A program made the position numbers and the translations under genes. A DNA stretch of 64,000 nucleotides from Fervidifonticultor_A tertius (lineage in GTDB: Bacteria; Sysuimicrobiota; Sysuimicrobiia; Sysuimicrobiales; Humicultoraceae). This document shows positions 58,670-64,000 of this stretch, in pieces. The stretch spans positions 1-64,000 of the forward strand of contig JAVKIY010000001.1 of NCBI GenBank assembly GCA_031459235.1. Reading direction: 5' to 3'. Under the pieces are notes generated by a model that was not told where the DNA came from, made no database searches, and saw nothing but the letters and a program-made list of their open reading frames with translations. How positions within the stretch are numbered: the stretch's first letter is position 1; every line of letters begins with the position of its first letter.

Positions 58670-59854
58670 TCAGGGCGCGGCGAACAGCCCGCCGGCCAGG
58701 GCGGCGACCAACACGATCAGCCACGACGGCTGACGCCACAGGACCAGCAGCCCGAACGCCACGAGCGCGATCGCGAAGTCGAGCGGCCCTGCGATCGCGC
58801 TCGTCCACACGGGATGGTACAGCGCCGCCAGCAGCAGCCCGACCACGGCGGCGTTGATGCCGCGCAGCGCGGCCCGGAAGCCCGGGCGGGCGCGGAGCTC
58901 GTTCCAGAACGGCAGCGCGCCAATTACCAGCAGGAACGACGGCAGGAAGATCGCCGCGAGCGCGACCGCGGCCCCGGGCAGTCCGCCCGGGCCGCCGGGC
59001 CCCACACGCATCACCGCGCCCAGGTAAGCCGCGAAGGTGAACAGCGGACCGGGCACCGCCTGGGCCGCGCCGTAGCCGGCGACGAACCGGTCGGCACTGA
59101 CCCAGCCGGGCGAGACGACCTCGGCCTGGAGCAGCGGCAGCACGACGTGCCCGCCGCCGAAAATCAGCGATCCCGCGCGAAAGAAGCTGTCGAAGACGGC
59201 GAGCGTGGGACTCGCGCTCACCTGCCGGAGGAACGGGAGCCCCACGAGCAGGGCGACCAGGATCACCCAGGCCACGAGCGCGCCGCGGGGGCCGACTGGC
59301 GCGACCATGAAACCTCTGGACAGAGCGGGCGCCGGCAACAGGCGGCTCCCGACGAGCCCGGCGGCGACGAGGATCGCGACCTGCGTGACCGCGGTGGGCC
59401 AGAGCAGCGCGGCCAGGGCGGCCAGCCCGGCGAGCGTCGCGCGCTCACGGTCCGGGGTCAGCGCGCGCGCCATGCCCACCACGGCGTGGGCGACGACGGC
59501 GACCGCCGCGATCTTCAGCCCGTGCAGCCAGCCGGCGCTGGCGACGCCCAGCGCCTCGACGCCGAAGGCGAAGGCCACGAGCAGCGCCGCCGACGGTAGC
59601 GTGAACCCCAGCCACGCGGCGAGCCCGCCGGCCAAGCCGGCCCGTGCCATGCCGATCGCGATGCCGACCTGGCTACTCGCCGGCCCGGGGAGGAACTGGC
59701 AGAGCGCGACCAGGTCGGCGTAGGCGTCGTCGGCGATCCACCGCCGTCGCCGCACGTACTCGTCGTGGAAGTAGCCCAGGTGCGCGACCGGACCGCCGAA
59801 CGAGGTGAGGCCGAGCCGCGTGGCCACCGCGAGCACTTCGAGCGTCCGTCTCAT
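58670..59854 (-). CDS. chrA: Chromate transporter, two-domain ChrA
   Basis: A 394-residue membrane protein with two CHR domains in tandem. The first starts FGGPVAHLGYFHDEYV and contains CQFLPGPASSQVGIAIG. The second contains GGGHVVLPLLQAEVV and FVAGYGAAQAVPGPLFTFAAYLG. It exports chromate in resistant bacteria. The ATG at 59854 is chosen because upstream in-frame sequence is not hydrophobic. It is divergent from the fluoride-riboswitch operon. Confidence 0.9.
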   Translation of the reverse strand: MRRTLEVLAVATRLGLTSFGGPVAHLGYFHDEYVRRRRWIADDAYADLVALCQFLPGPASSQVGIAIGMARAGLAGGLAAWLGFTLPSAALLVAFAFGVEALGVASAGWLHGLKIAAVAVVAHAVVGMARALTPDRERATLAGLAALAALLWPTAVTQVAILVAAGLVGSRLLPAPALSRGFMVAPVGPRGALVAWVILVALLVGLPFLRQVSASPTLAVFDSFFRAGSLIFGGGHVVLPLLQAEVVSPGWVSADRFVAGYGAAQAVPGPLFTFAAYLGAVMRVGPGGPGGLPGAAVALAAIFLPSFLLVIGALPFWNELRARPGFRAALRGINAAVVGLLLAALYHPVWTSAIAGPLDFAIALVAFGLLVLWRQPSWLIVLVAALAGGLFAAP

Positions 59855-60008
59855 GGGGTTGGCTTGACGGTACTCCCCCGGCAGGGCCCTTCCTCCCCGC
59901 ACCGCGGCGCGATGCGGTTTGGACGGGCTTGCGGCCGGGTAAAGCGTCTTGCGAGGAGGTGCCATTCCCTATCGTCAGGTCTGACCCCGTGCGGCGGGCC
60001 TGCCGTTG

Positions 60009-60017
60009 TGGTAGAGT
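60009..60017 (+). promoter_or_regulatory. Extended -10 promoter for the riboswitch leader
   Basis: TG-G-TAGAGT fits the extended -10 consensus and would start transcription about 60024, directly before the riboswitch aptamer. No -35 match is visible at the normal distance. Confidence 0.5.
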
Positions 60018-60028
60018 ATTCGCAGCAC

Positions 60029-60080
60029 GAGGCGATGAGGCTCGCCCCAACCGCCGCCACCGGCTGATAGCCTCTACCCT
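60029..60080 (+). promoter_or_regulatory. Fluoride riboswitch (crcB motif) aptamer
   Basis: The sequence follows the crcB-motif consensus closely. GGCGA (60031-60035) pairs with TCGCC (60042-60046). The loop between holds GAGGC (60037-60041), which pairs with GCCTC (60070-60074) to form the pseudoknot. Conserved CCAACCG (60047-60053) follows, then the hairpin GCCG (60053-60056) with CGGC (60061-60064), and the conserved GGCTGAT before GCCTCTAC. This layout matches the known aptamer of Thermotoga petrophila nearly segment for segment. It lies 88 bases before the antiporter gene. Confidence 0.92.
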
Positions 60081-60104
60081 GCGCGGGTGGAGGCGTTTTG
60101 TTTT
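60070..60104 (+). terminator. Intrinsic terminator serving as riboswitch expression platform
   Basis: GCCTCTACCC (60070-60079) pairs with GGGTGGAGGC (60085-60094), ten base pairs with one T-G wobble and a TGCGC loop, followed by GTTTTGTTTT. Its 5' arm includes the GCCTC needed for the aptamer pseudoknot, so the two folds exclude each other. Fluoride binding should prevent termination and switch the operon on. Confidence 0.88.
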
Positions 60105-60167
60105 GCCACGCGGTCCCCCGGCGCGGGCGTCCGGCGACGTCTGTCGCGTGACAGGAGGGATCGTGCG

Positions 60168-61340
60168 ATGACCGACGCCTCGATCGCGATGGCCATGGGG
60201 CTGCTGATCTTCCTGGCCACCGTGATCTCCGTCGAGCTGGGCATCTCCGTCGCCCTGATCGAGATCTGCCTGGGCGTGCTGGCCGGCAACGTCCTGGGCC
60301 TGCAGTCGGCGCCCTGGATCGACTACCTGGCCGGATTCGGCAGCATCGTGCTCACCTTCCTGGCCGGCGCCGAGGTAGACACGCGCCTGCTGCGCGAGCA
60401 GTTCAAGGCCAGCGTGCTGATCGGCGGCCTCTCGTTCCTGCTGCCGTTTCTGGGAGCGTGGGCCTTCGCGCTCTGGGTGCTGGGTTGGGCCCCGGACGCG
60501 GCGAAGATCGCCGGCGTGGCCCTGTCCACGACGTCGCTGGCGGTCGTCTACGCGGTGCTGGTCGAGACGGGCCTCACGAGCACCCCCCTGGGAAAACTGA
60601 TCATGGCCAGCACGTTCATCACCGACTTCGGGACCGCGGCGGCGTTGAGCGCCCTCTTCATCAGCCCGACGCCGTGGATTGTGGCCTTCCTCGCCGTCTC
60701 GGTAGCGATCATCGTCGCGATGCCGCGGCTGCAGCCGTGGTTCTTCCGCCGCTACGGGAATCGCGTCATCGAGCCCGAAATCAAGGGGGCGTTCGCGGCG
60801 TTGCTGGCCCTCATGTACTTCGGCCGTCTGGCGGAGAGCCACGCGGTGCTCCCGGCCTTCGTCCTGGGGCTGGCGGTCTCCAACGTGTTCGCGGCGCACC
60901 GCGCACAACAGCAGCGTTTCCGGGTGGTGGCCTTCGCCATGCTGACGCCCTTCTTCTTCATCAAGGCGGGCATGAACGTCGGCCTCGGGGCGGTCTCCGC
61001 GAACCTGGCGGTGCTGGGGCTGCTGCTCGCGGTGAAGATGGCGACGAAGTTCATCGGCGTGCTGCCCCTGGCCAGGCGGTACGTCGGGCCCCACGCCATG
61101 TACACGACCCTGCTGATGAGCACCGGGCTCACGTTCGGGACGATCTCATCGCTGTATGGCCTGCAGGCCAATATCCTCGACCAGACGCAGTTCTCCCTGC
61201 TGGTGACCACCGTCATCCTGAGCGCGGTCGTCCCGACGGTCATCGCCCAGCGCTTCTACGATCCGCGTCGGGCCACAGCGGGTGCGGCCCCGACGGCCGG
61301 TCCCCTCACGCTGGCGCCGGCGGAGGAAGGAGACGAGTGA
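60168..61340 (+). CDS. CPA-family cation/proton-type antiporter, probable fluoride exporter
   Basis: A 390-residue membrane protein with about 12-13 helices of the monovalent cation:proton antiporter (CPA2-like) fold. LGVLAGNVLGLQSAPWIDYLAGFGSIVLTFLAGAEVD is the conserved first half, and FITDFGTAAALSALF has a single Asp at the ion site where NapA-type exchangers have two. ALSTTSLAVVYAVL and LTPFFFIKAGMNVGLGAV complete the core. The fluoride riboswitch upstream suggests fluoride export coupled to protons rather than sodium. The ATG is shared with no other gene, and the stop overlaps the next start (TGATG). Confidence 0.85.
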   Translation: MTDASIAMAMGLLIFLATVISVELGISVALIEICLGVLAGNVLGLQSAPWIDYLAGFGSIVLTFLAGAEVDTRLLREQFKASVLIGGLSFLLPFLGAWAFALWVLGWAPDAAKIAGVALSTTSLAVVYAVLVETGLTSTPLGKLIMASTFITDFGTAAALSALFISPTPWIVAFLAVSVAIIVAMPRLQPWFFRRYGNRVIEPEIKGAFAALLALMYFGRLAESHAVLPAFVLGLAVSNVFAAHRAQQQRFRVVAFAMLTPFFFIKAGMNVGLGAVSANLAVLGLLLAVKMATKFIGVLPLARRYVGPHAMYTTLLMSTGLTFGTISSLYGLQANILDQTQFSLLVTTVILSAVVPTVIAQRFYDPRRATAGAAPTAGPLTLAPAEEGDE

Positions 61341-61777
61341 TGGAGATCACGCACATCCTGATCGCGCTCGACGGCTCCGAGCTGGGCCGCAGGGCCATGG
61401 AGGCCGGCATCGACGTGGCGCTCCGCTACCGGGCCCGGGCGACCGTCCTCACCGCGATTCAGCATCCGGCCTACGCCGCCACGGTGGGCGAGGTCGAGGA
61501 GGCCGATGCGGAGCAGCGAGCCTTCGCGGAGCGAGTGCAGCGCGAGGCCGTCGAGGCCGCGCGGATGCGCGGCTTGGACGTGGCGACGGCAATCGTATCC
61601 GGCCACCCGGCCGAGGCGATCGTGGACTACGCGCGCCAGCACGCCGTGGACCTGATCGTCATGGGGCACCGCGGGCTGTCGAACCTGCGGCGGTTCCTGA
61701 TCGGCAGCGTCACCGACCGGGTGGTGGACCACGCGCCCTGCATGGTCCTGGTCGTAACCGAGCGCCGGCCGCGGTGA
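61340..61777 (+). CDS. Universal stress protein, UspA family
   Basis: A 145-residue protein with the Usp fold: ITHILIALDGSELGRRAMEAGIDVA at the start, VDLIVMGHRGLSNLRRFLIGSVTDRVVDHAPCMVLVV at the end. The GHRG-9-GS spacing is the ATP-binding signature. It overlaps the antiporter stop by one base (TGATG) and the MFS start by four, so it is under the same riboswitch. Usp proteins often accompany transporters as regulators. Confidence 0.9.
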   Translation: MEITHILIALDGSELGRRAMEAGIDVALRYRARATVLTAIQHPAYAATVGEVEEADAEQRAFAERVQREAVEAARMRGLDVATAIVSGHPAEAIVDYARQHAVDLIVMGHRGLSNLRRFLIGSVTDRVVDHAPCMVLVVTERRPR

Positions 61778-62967
61778 GCAGGGCATCAGGGCGCCCCCCG
61801 GCTCCCGCGCCGCGCGCCGCGCTGCGATTCGTCGTGCTGCTTGGCGTCGTCAGCCTCTTCGCTGATGCGACCTACGAGGGCGCCCGCAGCATCACGGGGC
61901 CCTACCTGGGCCTGCTCGGCGCGAGCGCCGCGACCGTCGGCGTCGTCGCCGGGCTCGGCGAACTCATCGGGTACGGGCTGCGCCTGGCCTCCGGATACCT
62001 GGCCGATCGCACCCGGCGCTACTGGGCGATCACGATCGTCGGGTACGCCGTCAACCTGGGCGCGGTGCCGCTGCTTGCGCTGGCCGGGCACTGGCCGATC
62101 GCCGCGGCGCTGATCGTGGCCGAGCGCGTGGGCAAGGCGCTGCGGACCCCGGCGCGCGACGCGATGCTGTCGCACGCCACGCAGCAGATGGGCCGCGGCT
62201 GGGGCTTCGGCGTCCACGAAGCGCTCGACCAGGTGGGGGCGGTGCTCGGCCCGCTCGTCGTGGCGGGCGTCGTCCTGACCCGCTCGTCGTACCGGCTGGG
62301 GTTCGCGGTGCTGGCGATTCCCGCGGCGCTGGCCCTGGCCGTGCTGGTCGTCGCGCGGTTCCTCTCCCCCCGCCCCCGTGACCTCGAGACCGCTGCGCCG
62401 CGCCTCGAGGCCGCCGGGCTGCGCCGACCGTTCTGGGTCTACCTGGCCGGCATGGCACTGGTCGGCGCCGGCTACGCGGACTTCCCGTTGATCGCGTTCC
62501 ACCTGGGCCAGCGGGCCGTGGCGCCGGCCGCGGCTATCCCGGTGCTCTACGCCGTGGCCATGGGCGTGGACGCGCTCGCGGCGCTGATCTTCGGCCGCCT
62601 TTTCGACCGTCACGGGCTGCCCGTGCTGACGGTCGCCGTGCTCGTCTCCGCGCTCTTCGCGCCCCTGGTGTTTCTCGGCGGGTTCGCGGCCGCGGCCGCG
62701 GGCATGGTGCTGTGGGGCGTGGGCATGGGCGCGCAGGAGTCCATCATGCGCGCCGCGGTCGCCGGGATGGCGCCGCCCGACCGGCGCGGCGCCGCCTACG
62801 GCATCTTCAACACCGGCTACGGCCTCTGCTGGTTCCTCGGGAGCGCCGCGATGGGCCTGCTGTACGGCGTCTCGACTTCCGGGCTGGTGCTCTTCTCGGT
62901 GGCGGCGCAGCTCGCCGCGATTCCACTGCTCCTGTGGGTCGGCCGCGTTATGCGGGGCGCCCGCTAG
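61774..62967 (+). CDS. MFS transporter in the fluoride-riboswitch operon
   Basis: A 397-residue carrier with 12 predicted helices. SLFADATYEGARSITGPYLGLLGASAATVG and SGYLADRTRRYW form the first loop motif, and AERVGKALRTPARDAMLSHATQ the A-like motif between helices. This subtype resembles the YxlH/Bcr-like MFS group. It starts at GTG overlapping the Usp gene (GTGA), so it is the third gene of the operon. Its cargo is unknown. Confidence 0.87.
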   Translation: MSRASGRPPAPAPRAALRFVVLLGVVSLFADATYEGARSITGPYLGLLGASAATVGVVAGLGELIGYGLRLASGYLADRTRRYWAITIVGYAVNLGAVPLLALAGHWPIAAALIVAERVGKALRTPARDAMLSHATQQMGRGWGFGVHEALDQVGAVLGPLVVAGVVLTRSSYRLGFAVLAIPAALALAVLVVARFLSPRPRDLETAAPRLEAAGLRRPFWVYLAGMALVGAGYADFPLIAFHLGQRAVAPAAAIPVLYAVAMGVDALAALIFGRLFDRHGLPVLTVAVLVSALFAPLVFLGGFAAAAAGMVLWGVGMGAQESIMRAAVAGMAPPDRRGAAYGIFNTGYGLCWFLGSAAMGLLYGVSTSGLVLFSVAAQLAAIPLLLWVGRVMRGAR

Positions 62968-63704
62968 CCCTGCGCCCTCCACACCATCCCCGGCGCGCCG
63001 ACGAACTTGTAGACGACGCGTGTCCACGACGCGGCCTCTGCCTCGGTGATCTTCTCGTGGTGGAAGCGGTAGTCGTGCTTGCGCCAGAACTCGGCGAGGC
63101 CCTGGGTCAGCGTCTCCATCAACCCGCGCTCGGTGCGGACCAGCCACTCGAGGCTGTCGGGGTCGTCGGCCGACGCGGTGACCGCGATGAGGTGGGGAAA
63201 GCACAGCCCCAGACTGGCCTCGTAGCGGGCGCGGAAGTCGGCGTCGTCCAGGGCCCCGGCCGTCGCCGCGACGTTGCGGTCCTCGGCCTCCCACTGGCTC
63301 TGGCAGGCCAGGCAGGGCCGGCGGCGTTCCAGCCACTGTCCGACCTCGCGCGCCAGGACCTCTTCGTTCTGCGGCCCGAACAGCGTCCGTCTTCTCCGCC
63401 CGGCCGCGACCGCGAGTCGGTGAGCGGCCATGGCGGAGAAGGCGTCGAGGAAGTCCTCGAGCAGGTGCCGGTAGACGATCGCGATCCCGGTGGCGCTGTC
63501 CCTGGCCCGGGTCAACTGCCACGCATGGGTCGAGCAGAACCCGCGCGCGGCGATGAGGTCGGTGCGGGTCCACGGGTCGTTGACCCGCTCGTAGAGGAAG
63601 CCCCACAGGTATCGTTCCACGGTCTCCAGGCTGAGGTGGCAGATCGCGCAGTGGTCGGGGTGCAGCGCGCGGTAGATGCCGTGGAACAGCGCGTCACGCT
63701 GCAC
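62964..63704 (-). CDS. Protein with two CxxC...CxxH modules (DUF6062-like)
   Basis: A 246-residue protein with an internal repeat. C19xxC22 with C57xxH60 in the first module, and C131xxC134 with C168xxH171 in the second; the spacing is 38 and 37 residues. This arrangement should bind metal, probably zinc, or haem. The region between is helical and hydrophilic. I recall it as DUF6062, which has no known function. It starts at GTG, and its stop overlaps the MFS stop by 4 bp, so the two genes converge. Confidence 0.7.
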   Translation of the reverse strand: MQRDALFHGIYRALHPDHCAICHLSLETVERYLWGFLYERVNDPWTRTDLIAARGFCSTHAWQLTRARDSATGIAIVYRHLLEDFLDAFSAMAAHRLAVAAGRRRRTLFGPQNEEVLAREVGQWLERRRPCLACQSQWEAEDRNVAATAGALDDADFRARYEASLGLCFPHLIAVTASADDPDSLEWLVRTERGLMETLTQGLAEFWRKHDYRFHHEKITEAEAASWTRVVYKFVGAPGMVWRAQG

Positions 63705-63718
63705 GGTACGATGCCCCG

Positions 63719-63988
63719 CTAGCCAGCGGCCCTGTCGCGGTGGCCCGCGCGCGCCTGGGCCGTGCCGCCATCCCCGTCGTCCAGACGGCGGAGTTCCTCA
63801 CGCAGCCGGTCCCGTCGGGCTCGCTGGTCGGCGAGCGAGCGCTGGAACTGACGGTTGCTCGCTTCCAGCCCGGTCACGTTCAGCCGCAGCGAGCGGATGG
63901 CCTCGTCGGCGATGTACGCTCGGTGACGCAGCACCGCGAGCTCGGCCCTGGCGGCGCTCCACTCATTGTGCGCCGCATCAGGGCCCAT
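63719..63988 (-). CDS. Small coiled-coil protein
   Basis: An 89-residue hydrophilic protein. Residues 12-70 are a continuous charged helix (LAVLRHRAYIADEAIRSLRL, then LADQRARRDRLREELRRL), likely coiled coil. No family is recognised. ATG 63988 is taken, and a GTG at 63997 would add three residues. It ends 14 bases before the CxxC protein start, so the two may be co-expressed. More upstream sequence lies beyond the window edge. Confidence 0.55.
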   Translation of the reverse strand: MGPDAAHNEWSAARAELAVLRHRAYIADEAIRSLRLNVTGLEASNRQFQRSLADQRARRDRLREELRRLDDGDGGTAQARAGHRDRAAG

Positions 63989-64000
63989 GGAGGACACGGT

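Overview
The window is very GC-rich (about 70 % by eye), densely coded DNA from a bacterium. Many genes start at GTG and many neighbours overlap by 4 bp (ATGA or GTGA). There are no tRNA, rRNA or CRISPR loci and no reliable taxonomic marker. The mix of aerobic aromatic catabolism, molybdenum hydroxylases, TTT and ABC solute uptake and an ATP-dependent DNA ligase fits an uncultured soil or sediment lineage (for example Rokubacteria-like, Sysuimicrobiota-like or actinobacterial). The phylum is inference and I would not defend it.

Layout. (1) 1-950: end of a nitroreductase and an O-methyltransferase. (2) 951-4540: a scarred accessory patch with a VapBC pair, a DUF433/DUF5615 pair, two decayed gene fragments and a broken IS3-family transposase. 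(3) 4541-6768: a flippase-like membrane protein and an alpha-oxoamine synthase. (4) 6990-21706: a CHRD protein, then a leftward train of twelve closely packed genes. Read from its promoter at about 21.8 kb these are a dihydroorotase-family amidohydrolase, a C45-type hydrolase, CoxG, the FAD and 2Fe-2S subunits of a molybdenum hydroxylase, its large subunit, UbiD, a flavin split-barrel protein, a second large subunit, pyrE, pyrD and an ATP-dependent DNA ligase. (5) 22008-24594: a UbiX-like flavin prenyltransferase, a GntR/FCD regulator and a PrpF-like isomerase. Two copies of one operator-like motif lie over the -10 boxes between regions 4 and 5. (6) 24798-29197: lipid kinase, GT28 glycosyltransferase, polysaccharide deacetylase and a glyoxalase-fold protein. 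(7) 29194-33554: an unusual leftward cassette of a PspA/Vipp1-like coiled coil (frameshifted), a membrane-anchored type I periplasmic-binding protein, a membrane coiled-coil protein and an AAA+ ATPase. (8) 33575-39031: a translationally coupled protocatechuate (pca) operon. (9) 39118-47794: formamidase, class II aldolase, two paralogous bicupins around a tripartite tricarboxylate transporter, and an orphan EutA. (10) 47835-53633: a Rieske ring-hydroxylating dioxygenase with two small cupins, an alcohol dehydrogenase and an MFS carrier, behind a TATAAT promoter. (11) 53792-59854: Fbp/Afu-like ABC transporter, 2-hydroxyacid dehydrogenase and ChrA. (12) 60009-62967: a fluoride riboswitch with a terminator expression platform, controlling a CPA-type antiporter, a universal stress protein and an MFS carrier. 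(13) 62964-63988: a protein with two CxxC/CxxH modules and a small coiled-coil protein.

How it fits together: most of regions 4, 5 and 8-10 can be read as an aromatic or heteroaromatic degradation island. It would comprise uptake, ring hydroxylation by molybdenum or Rieske enzymes, UbiD/UbiX (de)carboxylation, intradiol cleavage of protocatechuate and the 3-oxoadipate branch. The substrates are not determined. The two best leads are the riboswitch-controlled antiporter operon, a candidate fluoride-resistance unit, and the PspA / binding-protein / AAA+ cassette, a candidate envelope-sensing or membrane-remodelling system.
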